64,000 bases of DNA from Hexactinellida sp. DTS-2022 (Eukaryota; Porifera; Hexactinellida): NCBI GenBank assembly GCA_028753945.1, contig JAPNXP010000007.1, positions 620,001 to 684,000 of the forward strand. Direction: 5' to 3'. This document shows positions 31,945-43,700 of this stretch, piece after piece. The first letter of the stretch is position 1, and each line of letters begins with the position of its first letter. The notes beneath the pieces were generated by a model. That model searched no databases, was not told the DNA's origin, and saw nothing but the letters and a program-made list of their open reading frames with translations. Made by a program: the position numbers and the translations under genes.

Positions 31945-32279
31945 CAGTAGAACCTCGTTAATACGAACACCAACGGACGGTAAAAATTTCTTCGCTTTAT
32001 CCGGAGTTCGTATTAACCGGAGTAATAACCATTGAATAGCCATTATAGGGACCATATTTTGTGGAAATGTTTGTTCGATTTATCCGGAGTTCGTATTAAC
32101 CGGAGTAATACCCAATGAATAGCCATTGTAGGGACCATATTTTGTGGAAATGTTTGTTCGCTTTATCCGGAGTTCGTATTAACCGGAGTAATACCCAATG
32201 AATAGCCATTGTAGGGACCAAATTTTGTGGAACTGTTGTTCGTCTTATCCGGAATTAGTATTAACGAGGTTCTACTGTA
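31945..32279 (+). mobile_element. M1 MITE expanded by three 83-bp internal repeats
   Basis: Starts CAGTAGAACCTCGTTAATAC and ends TTAACGAGGTTCTACTG. Between them, units beginning TTCG(C/A)TTTATCCGGAGTTCG start at about 31991, 32074, 32157 and (partial) 32239. The copy at 491 has a single such unit. Confidence 0.8.
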
Positions 32280-32296
32280 CCTTACTCATAACTATA

Positions 32297-32450
32297 CAGT
32301 CGAAACCGGTTTATTCTAACTATTAGTAATGCAATATTTTGTAAGAAATTCCAACTATACTGTATTTTTCATCGGTTTTTTCTAACTATCGGTTTTTTCT
32401 AACTATTTTTATCTGAAAAGAAATGGTTAGAAAAACCCGGTTTAAACTGT
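32297..32450 (+). mobile_element. M7 MITE
   Basis: CAGTCGAAACCGGTTTATTC to AAACCCGGTTTAAACTG, with TA on both sides; about 155 bp. It lies 57 bp before the ankyrin gene start. Confidence 0.75.
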
Positions 32451-32507
32451 ATACTACATAATAGCTATAGTTAGGTCCACATAGCATTTCAATCTACCAC
32501 CCGTGTA

Positions 32508-33458
32508 ATGATGGGGATTAACCACTCAAAATGCGCCTACTGGGCTACACTAGATGGTAGAGAGTCCGATCTTAAATTCCACATTTCTAACGGCGCTGAA
32601 TTAGCGCGAGTTGACCCTTCGACGGGTCGCTGTTTGATGCATATAGCCTGCGAGAGAGGCGACGTCCGCTGTATGGAGTTAATTAACCAGAATACCCGAG
32701 GACGGCTATTGAATCAAATGGATAAAGATGAGAATACACCACTTAATATCGCTGTTTATTGGAATCATTCTAATATAATATCTTCGTTATTAAAACTAGG
32801 CGCTGATCCGAATTACGGGAAAAATCTAACTTTGCGTTTTCACCGAATGCCGCAGCATATTGCCGCGACTAAACACAGTATTTGTATTTTACAGGAATTA
32901 TTGGAACACGGATCTTTTGTTGATGTACAAGACAGTTGGGGGTCGACTCCTCTTATGGTGGCTATTAATTCCAAATCAATTGATTGTGTTAAACTACTGT
33001 TGCAATATAGAGCTAATACAGACATACGAGATTACTTGTATAATGCTACACCGTTACAAATGGCCATACAAGGGAGGTTTTATGACGTCATTCGTTTGTT
33101 ACTTGATTATGGAGCTGATACGAATATAAGTGGATCTAAATTGGCAACACCTTTGGTGCAGGCTGCTGAAACTAGGACTTTACATATTATAGAGATTCTC
33201 CTTGAATATGGTGCTAAACCGAAAGTGTTAATTCCATTCGCGAATAAATTACGCATTGCGGATTTAATAGAAACATACACACAACCTAGAAGTTTAGTTG
33301 AATTATGTAGGAAAGTACTTAGACTTAATTTTAAATGGAGATTAGTAGAACTTGCGAGGGAACAGTTATTTCCTATTTCAGCAGATGTATTCTTTAACAT
33401 GGATATTCTTCATATGGACCCACAACTTGAGTGTGAAAATACTGAGTGCAATTCCTGA
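32508..33458 (+). CDS. Ankyrin repeat and SOCS-box protein
   Basis: An intronless 316-residue protein. Ankyrin repeats fill about 12-235, with typical motifs (GRCLMHIACERGDVRCMELI, NTPLNIAVYWNHSNIISSLL, GSTPLMVAINSKSIDCVKLL). The C-terminal 60 residues contain PRSLVELCRKVLR, which fits the BC-box of a SOCS box. By family this makes it a substrate receptor for an Elongin B/C-Cullin 5 ubiquitin ligase, with the ankyrin repeats choosing the substrate. The Cul5-box part is weaker. Two start ATGs occur in tandem. Which vertebrate ASB it matches cannot be said. Confidence 0.8.
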   Translation: MMGINHSKCAYWATLDGRESDLKFHISNGAELARVDPSTGRCLMHIACERGDVRCMELINQNTRGRLLNQMDKDENTPLNIAVYWNHSNIISSLLKLGADPNYGKNLTLRFHRMPQHIAATKHSICILQELLEHGSFVDVQDSWGSTPLMVAINSKSIDCVKLLLQYRANTDIRDYLYNATPLQMAIQGRFYDVIRLLLDYGADTNISGSKLATPLVQAAETRTLHIIEILLEYGAKPKVLIPFANKLRIADLIETYTQPRSLVELCRKVLRLNFKWRLVELAREQLFPISADVFFNMDILHMDPQLECENTECNS

Positions 33459-33611
33459 GATATTGTATATTTAATAACACACATATTACATTGTAATTTG
33501 TAATGCGTCTTGTCTATTATAAGGATTTATCAAGTAAGAACGTTTGATTGTTTCTATTTAATATTTGTTTCTTTATCAATTGATTGGGAATATGGATAGG
33601 GAATAATAGGA

Positions 33612-33780
33612 CAGTAGAACCTCGTTAGTACGAACACCAGGGGACCATCAAAAGGGTTTGCCTTATCCGGAATGATATTAACTAATATCATTTTCTGAAA
33701 AGGTTTGAAGGGCACTAAACGGTGTTTGTATTATCGGGAATATCGTATCAACCGTATTCGTACTAACAAGGTTCTACTGT
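33612..33780 (+). mobile_element. M1 MITE
   Basis: CAGTAGAACCTCGTTAGTAC to CTAACAAGGTTCTACTG. Downstream of the ankyrin gene. Confidence 0.75.
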
Positions 33781-33929
33781 ATAGTGATACAATGAGTAAT
33801 TATTCCATATTGTCTATTTGTATAATCAGGATTTAACTACGGTTATTGTAAACATTCTATTGTCTAACTCTAACAGTGAGAAGCTAACTATTGTTCTATT
33901 GCAATTCTGTTTTGGTATAAATATTTGGT

Positions 33930-34740
33930 ATAATAGGTATAGCTCATAACTTTCATAAGTATATCCACTGTCAATTAGTATAGTCTAACTAAGCTATTAT
34001 TAAGTGCAGTGAAATCTCGTTATAACGAAGTGCTTGGGACCTGTAAATTCCTTCGTTATATCCGGATATTCGTATAGTTAATGCATTTAGTGCTCTGTGG
34101 GAAAATCTCCATTTCGTTATAACTGGAGTTCACTGTATATCTACTGTCATTAGTAGAGTTAATATAGTATAGCTTAGTAGAGTTAACTTAATACAGTGGA
34201 TGCCACTTATAAGCACATCGTCGGGAACTGCACTTAATGTTCTTATAACCGACATAAATTATATAGGGTATATGCCAACCATCTTCCAACATAGTTTTCT
34301 TATATCCGATATGTTCTTATAACTGGTGTGCTTATATCCGACATATACTGTATAGCTTTAGTATAGTTAGTATGTATAGCTATAAGTAGTGTAGTTATAT
34401 CCGGATAATACGAACACGGTTAATACGAAATTCCGGTTAACACGAACACTATTACAGTCCCCTTCAAAGCATTTTCAATATAAATGTTATCGGTTATACA
34501 AATTCCGGATAAGGCGAACACACTTTGATGGTCCCCTGGTGATCGTATTAACGAGGTTCTACTGTAGTATATCTACTGCCATTAGTATAGCTTAGTTTAA
34601 TCCTGGATAATTCCTTGGCCTTAGTAGAGCTAATTAGTATAGTATATCTATAAGCTATTAAGTACATACACTATCATTAGTAGAGTTAATATAGCTTAAT
34701 AGCTTATTAAAACTTAGATAGCTTAATAGCTTAATTAGCA
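33930..34740 (+). repeat. TAGTATAGCTTA-rich region with three MITEs
   Basis: Low-complexity sequence (variants of TTAGTATAGCTTAGTAGAG) upstream of the DLEC1-like gene. It is interrupted by M4 (34007-34136), M3 (34194-34352) and M1 (about 34399-34564), each flanked by TA. Confidence 0.7.
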
Positions 34741-34749
34741 TAGCTATTA

Positions 34750-37700
34750 ATGTCTGGGTTGCGAGCTCGGTCCCGGCGGGTGCGGACCCCGCAGGTGCTG
34801 GAGACGGAGCCGCACATGAGTCTGCAGCGGCCCTCCTCCTCCTGGTCGCAGGACATAGCGCATGTCCTGGACAGGTGCTTTGGGGCTGTCTTCTCAGAGC
34901 AGGCCATAGAGGTGGAGACCATACGGAACTTCACACCTGCTTCCGACCCTGAGTCCTATCAGAGCAAGTTAGTTTGTACGGAAAGTTGTTGTATTTACTC
35001 GAATCCTATCAAAGCAAGTTAGTTTGTACGAATTTTTTTATTGTATTTACCCTCATTCTTTTTGAAAATCCAGAAAATATTATTTAGATGGATTCCAGTA
35101 AACATACCGAAATTGCCTAAATCATAAATGAATTTAATTACATTTCAGTTATCAATAATTGGGTATTAATTTTATCCTAAAATGCCATTTTATTGACCCG
35201 GCGCTTATTCAGGGAAATATGCTAAGTCCCAAAATTCACTTCACAGTAGGTATGTGAAATTTGAAAAAAAATGTAATGTTAAGGAGGAACCAGGAAAATG
35301 TTTTCATTTGAAAAGTATTGAATGAAAATTTTTAAGCACTGTTAAGTTGGAAAATGCCCAAATTGGTACCTGTGAAACGATCCATAAACAGGTCTGGATA
35401 CGAAAATTTTCGAAAATGAATAACTGGTCTTATAAGGCAATATTCCAACATAAAATTTGACCTTATTATATAGGGTCTGATTATACAGGTTATACTGACT
35501 GCTTTTAATTAGGTTCGCAGATCGTCTCAAGACTGCCCTCCATCAGTTCGACACTCAGAATAACTTGTTAGATTCCGCGAACAAGCGCAACTCAGATCTC
35601 CACACTGCGTTTCTAGATTTATTCTCCGCTGAGCAGTTAGACTCTCCAGCTCCCGATCTGTCTCTCCCGCCTAAAGGCGCCCCGGACAAGGCTCTGCTAG
35701 ATCTCTCTCTCTTCGAGCAAACTTCCTTAATCTCACCGGATTCATATTACCCAGATGTGTTCACTAGGTAGTGCACTATATAGTGGTGTTAAACTAATAC
35801 AGTAGATGCCGAATATTATAAGAACACCGATTATAAGAACACCGGTTATAAAAACATTATATTGGGAAACGGTTTCCATATACCCTGTATAGGGGTATAT
35901 GGCAACCGTTTTCCAGTAGAATGTTCTTATATCCGGCATGTTCTGTATAAGCAAGTTATTTTCGGTCCCCAATCGAGCATTTATTGTTAATTCTGTTCGC
36001 CTATTAGCAGGCAACTTTCGTACAAAATGAGGTCCCTTTGATTTTCTTTTTTTAATCTTACAGTGGTATTCGAGTAATAGCAAATCCCATTTTGCACGAA
36101 ATTTGCTAGCTAATAGGCGAACTTGCTATTAAAGGAACAGAATTAACATTAAACGCTCGCTTGGAGACTGAAAATAACTTGTTAACGGAACAATATTGCT
36201 ATTAGTCGAACACCAAAGTATACACAGATTATATTCAAAAAATATTGATCAATTGTATTGGAAATAAATGTATTTATTTCCTCTAAGGTACCCTCCTCCC
36301 ACTCGAGACCCGGACATAAGACCGAGCTACGAACTCACAACACAGAACTGGACAGAGAAAGGACAATCTGTTCCTCTAATTAAAGACACAACTGTAATTA
36401 GACACCAACCACACTCCAACACCTCTCGAACTCTCAAATCCCAATTTAAGAACAAACCTAAAATCAGACCTGATGCGCACACGCGGTTAATAACACCTCC
36501 GAAACAACAGAAAACTGAGAATTTTATTTCGAACGTTAACAGCGAAAATTATTTTATTTCAGAGCCAAATGAGTTATTATTCGACCAATACGAACCTTCA
36601 CAAATCTACACAGGAAATATTGTACTTAGAAATGTAAGCAGATATATGCGAGAATTTCGTATTTTCCCTCCTAAAACGAAATATTTTTGTTTCACTGAAC
36701 AAGAACCTGAGTTGAATATTGCGCCTGGAATGACTTCATTAATAAATGTTATTTTTAAACCAGATTCATTTGGAGATTATTCTGATCAAATTAAAGTCGT
36801 TTCTGAAGATAAAAAATCATTTTTTATACCAATTTTGGCCTCAAGACCTTGTCCCGTACTTTCGTTGCCTTACAGTTTGGACTGTGGACATTCTATTGTA
36901 AATACTGAGCGAAAAATAACATTTAATTGTTGTAATTCTGGCGGTTCTTCTCATTTCTCATTTTCGAAAGAGAATATTTGGAAAGATCCATTGCTAAGAA
37001 GCGAAATTGATTATTTGTCGCTGAATAAATTTAGAATTTCGCCTGTGTATTTTGAGTTGCAAACTGGAAAATCTTTGGAAATAAATATTACATTTTTAGC
37101 TGAAACTGAAGGAGAATTTGTTGAAGAAATATTCCTGCATTGTTCCAATAAATCTACTATTTTGTTTGAATTATGTGGCGAATCTCATTTCCCACGAGTA
37201 GAGATACAATCTTTGAATCAAACTGAAAACCAATTTGAATTAATGCCTTCAACCATAGATGAGGGAAATGGAATAAAAGTTTCATCACAAATGTTAAACT
37301 GTCCGTGTGTCTCACTTGGTCACAGCTCACAACTCGAGGTGACAATAAAAAACATAAAACCAATTCCACTTCAAGTTAAATGGGTTTTCATGAGTTCTAT
37401 GAATAAAATTGGTAAAGAAACATCCACAATTTCAACACCTCTCATTGACAATTCTAATTTCAATATTTCTCCAGAAACACTCACAATTAATCCTTCTGAA
37501 AACCACAATTTTAACATCACTTTCACACCATCACATATTGACACGTATTTTGTCTCAATACAGTTGTTCTTATTATCGAATAACCAGTTATCACCAGTTA
37601 TTGCTACAATATATTTACAAGCCGAATGTCTTGAAATTAGTGTTGTACCATCTCCACCTATTTTAATAACATCAGGTGCACATTTGATTGGTACAATTGT

Positions 37701-40700
37701 GAAGCAGAGTATTCAATTAATTAACCATGGATGTTCTCCTGTGAGAATTGAATGGTTAACAGAATCTGAAGAGAATTGTATTGAAATATCTCCATCTTCT
37801 TGTGAAATGGCTCCTGAACAAAATATGTACTTTTCTATACATATTTCACGGCATATTTCTGGGGTATTTGAACACGATTTAATTTGCAAAATCGAAGATA
37901 CAAATACTTTAGTTGTTCCTTTAAAATGCACGTTTAGAGGAGCGAATATTACAATTGACCAATTGGATTTGAACATTGGATTAATTTCAATTGACACTAC
38001 AATAAATCGAACTTTCACACTTACAAACAATGATAATACAACTGCTTTTGTCGACATACAAACACGTGACTTAAATATACACCCAAATACTACAATAGAA
38101 ATTCTCCCAAATAGCATAGAAATGCCACCATTTTCTATTTCAAACATTTCCCTGGATATATCTACAATTAACACAGGGGAATTAGACTGCATTATACACT
38201 GCATAGAATGTATTGGAGGTTCTACTGCATTACTCTCTATCACAGGGTCAATACAAAGACCTAATATTGTTATAATGGAGTCACCGCTTATTTCCCTCGG
38301 AGACATATTTGTGAATGTACCTGTCGTTACTATGGTAACGCTGAGGAATGTTAGCAAGCTCCCAGCTGAATTTGAATGGGATTGTTCAATACAGAATTCT
38401 GAGTTTGGTGATAAATTCCGTGTTAGGTTTTCCCCACAAATCGGGTCTATAAAAGGAACTGAATCCTGTGAAATAGAAATAGAAATTGTTTGTTTGCAAA
38501 TTCTCGGATTTGTGAAAGATATTTTGATCAGCTGTAATGTGGAAAATGCAGGTTAGTTGAATTTAAATTAGCTGACTGCTTAATTGTAATATTTCCAGGA
38601 ACAGAATAATAGCAATGGTTTGTCATATAATACGAATGTCCAATTGGCAATTAACATGTACAGTAGTAGACTCTCGTTAATTCATTAATTAATAAGGACA
38701 CGGATAAGGGAAATATCAGTTAAGTAATACAAGGTTTAATTCCCCTAGCCTATACAAATGCATGCAAGTGACTCCGGTTAATACGTCAAGTTAGACGGTC
38801 TCCTGATGTTCATATTAACCAGAATATACTATGTGTATAAGTATATAATTCCCAGAATAACAGCTGTTTGAAAATACTCGCTATTTCTCTATTCTAGTGT
38901 GTAAATACAACAGCAATATTAATCCCTACTGAGTATATCCATATAGTTATTATCACCACTATATGAATACTCAATTAGGATATATTTTTATGCTGACTTG
39001 CGATTTCCCGATTAAATTGAGTCGAGAATATTCGATTTTATGAAATAAATTAGTTATATATCGGCAAACACCTTTCTTAATGTAATTTCAGTCACTGAAA
39101 AGTTCATTTTTAACAGTGTTGACCACTGTATAAACAATCCCTTACGAAATTGTCTTTTAATTACAGAATAACCTCGTTAGTACGAACATCAAGGGACCAT
39201 CAAAATGTGTTCGCCTTAACCGGAATTTTATTAACCGATAGCTCTTGTATTGAAAAGGCTTTGTAGGGGTCTAAATAGTGTTCGTATTAACCGGAATTTA
39301 GTATTAACCGTGTTCGTACTAACGAGGTTATACTGTACGTATATTACGGCGCTTAATTCTATTTATAGACGAGCCAGTGCTATTGAGTATCTCCTGCGAG
39401 GTAAATGGAATGTCAGTTGAATTCTCACACAACCAACAGCCTCTAATACCGGAACCTAATTCGGTGTCACTCGATTTCGGTATAGTTCCAATTGGAACTA
39501 AGAATGAGTTATCGTTTGTAGTTAGCAACAATACAGGTATCGCTTCCCCCATTAAGTTATGGGTGGATAAGTTCCCAGCTGATTTAACAGCTGGAGAGAC
39601 AGCTAAGGTCGCTAGGAGGCCTGGTCAGGAATTCGATGTTTATCTCGGAGAAGATACACTCAGGAAAAGAATAGAATTCGATGAGAAAAGGTGAGATATA
39701 TATTTTTTAATTATTCAGTGTATTATACAGCCATTTGTAATACGCTCCTAATCCTGGTCTGATCCAATTTTAATACGCCTAAATCTCAAATTAATGCTAC
39801 GGTATAGGAGAGGATTCAAAATTTTCGCGGTCTAAATTCAAATTTTCCAAAAATCATGCTCCAAAAGGAGCGTCTCGCGCTCTTGGATGAAATCCTGATT
39901 TTAATTTAGTAAATTGGATAATTTTATTGTCCGAAATGGATAAATGACAATATTTCAATGACAAATTTATAATAGCCAGAAAATTGCCAGCAAAAAAGAT
40001 GAAAATTTAGTAGCACAATACAGTAGTTCCTCGTTAATACGAACACCAGGGAACAGTCAAAATGCGTTCGCCTTATCCGGAATTCGTATTAACCGGTGTA
40101 ACTTGTATTGAAAAGCCTTTGAAGAGCACTGAAATAGTGTTCGTAATAACCGTGTTAGCACTAACGAGGTTTTCATATATACAACCTTATATTTTGCTTC
40201 AAATGTTAATTCTAACAAAAGACTAAACCATTACCACAGATATAAGATAATGTTCAACTAGAAATATCAAATTTCAAGTTTAATACAAATGGCTGAACAC
40301 CTGAATCTTGGCTTTTTAGGGAAATTTGAGAATTTTAGAAAAACAGGAAATAATATGATGTTATGACCATATATACATAATTAACTTTGATTTTGAATTT
40401 CCTATGCATTAATTAATAACCAAATACATGCTTATTATCGACAATGTGGTTGTATTCATATTCATTTTGAAGGTTTAATTTTAAAAGATGAATCAATTGA
40501 ATTATGTTTTAATTAGTCAGAGAAGCTACCTACATAGTACATAAATAAAATATTTTATATTTGTCATCGGAAATAATTGAGTAATAATTTAAGATTTATA
40601 ATATATACTTTTGTCAAATAATTAGTAAGTTGTAGTTAATATTTATAAACTTGGTTATACTACTACAAGAAAGTCGGATAATACGGGATCTAAAAATATT

Positions 40701-43700
40701 ACATCTTGTTCTAAATATTATAAATATAATATTCATAGAATTGACAATTCGTATGTACTTGTACGTATTAATTAACCAGAATTGTGTAACATTTCACAGC
40801 CGGTTAATATTCCCATTAAATTTGCCTGAAATAATTCCGAAAATATAATTTTTAGTTTCATGTCAAACAAAGAATATACGTAGGTTTAACATGATCTCTA
40901 ACTAAGCTAAGCTAAAATCTATAAAATACAGCTAAAATCTATAAAATACAGCTTAATTCTAGAAAATACCGCTAAAATCTATAAAAGACAACTAAAAATC
41001 TATAAAAGACAACTAAACATCTATAAAATACCGAGAGAGAGAGAGTAGATAACTAATTTGCTTCAATCCAGGCAGAATGGATTAATGAATATTCTGAATA
41101 CGAATGTTCCATTCTTGTTATACTTATCATCTAATAGAATATCGAATGGAAGATTGATATTTACAGTTCCGCCGTTTTGAATCTGAAAATCGTTCTTTTC
41201 GTACATCCATGGTTCTTCTGGATTTTCTTGATTTACAAGAACGATTTTACATTTTCCTGTGAAAGGCCATTGAATAGACTGTGTGCATTGCCCTATGTTT
41301 TGTGACATAATTGAAAGAGTAGCATTTGGATCAGATTGAATTGCCAATATTGGATAAAAATAGTAGAAAGTATGAATAACAAATCTTGGACCGGTAAGGG
41401 TATTCCCATTCCATTGGGAATAGATCGCATCGCCGGTATATCTTTTGGGATTCGTCCGAATCCCAAAATTTTGTAAGGCTTGTACTTGCCCGCGTATTTG
41501 ATAAATCTTATTTATGACGTCATGCCTATTTCCTATTGTCCATACTATTCCATTGAGTTTCAAGTAATCTTTTATTTGAATAAACTCATTAAGAGTTGAC
41601 TCTAATTTCTGTATATTCATTGTTTGTTGTTTCGTCTCTTCTTCTAATTTCTGTATAATAACGGTTTGTTGTTTCTTCTCTTCTTCTAATTTCTCGACTT
41701 TATCTGCCATAAATACACTCACAACTTCCGTATGGTATTCCTTAGCTTCTTTCCTATGAGTTTCTAGTTCCCCTCTCTTAACCTGTCTCTTACATCCGTA
41801 TTTAACATACGGACACTGCACTATAAACTGATTGCACTCTCCCATATGCTCTTCTAGGCCACCCAGTGTCCCTAGCCATTCGCACTCTCTATCTAGCAGA
41901 GGGCACCTACATGCTAGCTTTGCTACTATTGCCCGAATCGGTCCGACAGGCTGGCTAGCTGTCTCTTCTCCCACACAACTCTCGCACACCTGAGCTAGTC
42001 CTCCCTTTATACTACACGCGCTATGCATTATCCCAGTGCACAGCGAGCATACGACTAGTGACTCTTCTAGCAGAGACAGGTTCTGTGTTATCAGCTCACG
42101 TTTGTATCCACCCCACCTCCCACTGGATTCATCCTGTCCTGCAGTGTACACTAGCTGCTCCATGATATCAAGCTTAGGGCAGCTTTTTTCAGCCATTCTA
42201 TGGTCAGTTTCTGTTAGTTAAAATTAACATGATAATATAGGGAATATACAGTAAAACCTCCAAAAGTGAACACATCCAAGAAATGAACAACTCCAAAATA
42301 TGAACACTTTTTCTGGGTCTCAAATTTCCCCATTGCTTTAGACACACATTATGATAAATCATGAAAAGTGAACACCTCTCAAAAGTGAACGTTTTACTGT
42401 ACGTGAATATATTTCTGGTATTGGGCATTTTATTGAAACGGGATAGTTTGTACTGTCAATCTTAAAGCTATTAAACCATTAATCCCACGATTTTAATATT
42501 TAAACTATTCAGGTCTGCTTATTGTGAACAAGATTTCGTTTCCTTAATATGAAGAACTTTTATTATGAACAAGCCCTATGGTCCCAATTTAACAACTTAC
42601 ATAGTGTTTGTATTATATTGAGTTCGCTTATTATGAAGTCTCTATTATGAGGACAATTTTTGGTCCCTTGATGTTATTAATAAAAGAACCTGACTGTATT
42701 TACAATTAAGTAATACATACTAGCTGCTGATAAGGAATTAGCATTACAAAGAACATATCTCACGATATAATACGAATTATGCAATTATGTATTTGAGGGA
42801 ATCCATTAGTGTGTCCTTATTGCACTTTTAGGCTTTGGTAAAGCACTAGAAGGTTGTGATAAATAATAAGTTCTGTAATTATATCTCTTTAAAATATTAT
42901 TACTTTACAATAGATTCTCGTTAATAGGAACACTAGGGAACCGTCGAAATTTGTTCGTATATCCCGAAATTCGTATTACCCTGAGTCAGTTGCATGCATT
43001 TGTATAACTTCGGGAATTGAACCTTGTACTCCTTAACCGAAATTTCGCCTTATCCGTGTTCCTATTAACGAGAGTCTACTGCATTGTATATTTATGATAA
43101 CGAGTAAATTTTAGATGAATTTAGATTAAATCAACGTATGAACAGTAAGTTGTATTTAGGTCTTATCACCTTGCAAACAAAATTTGAAAGTCATATCTAA
43201 AATTGTCTAATTTCCTTTAACTAACACTGACTATTACAAATGTATACATAAATATATTAAATATGGCTGGTACATAGATAGTTAAAGGAAATTGTTTAAA
43301 TTTAAATTCAATATATGGTTAAAATTCCATGAAATACTGACTTTATAAAGTGCAAGTTTTTATGTAATGATGTTTAATTAAGCCACAGCTATTATAATCC
43401 AGCTGAATAAAAATTAATTTAAATTTCATATTATAATGGCTCATAGATGGATGACTTTATTCATTATCTAATTTAGCTTTAAATCTCCACCTATTTAATA
43501 CCACAACTGTCTATGTAAGCAAGTCCATATGTGAACTGTCTAAACTGATTATATTATTATCGTTTAAAAGTGAAATATGTACTTACTGTGAATGTAAATT
43601 TACCTTTTTTAAAATTGTAAAAGCTTACATGTATGGTTATTAGTTTCTAACTACTATATAAGATAGAATTACTCTTATAGCCTTTATAACAGTTAATATT

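Noticed and set aside
37713-38357. 214-codon antisense open frame in DLEC1 exon 3
   Set aside because: It mirrors AT-rich coding sequence on the opposite strand and shows no domain or independent start context.
38556-39369. Ending the DLEC1-like gene at exon 3 or exon 4
   Set aside because: Exon 3 runs into GTTAGT without a stop supported by the family. Phases 1 and 2 join cleanly to exons 4 and 5, and exon 5 matches the C-terminal part of the family.
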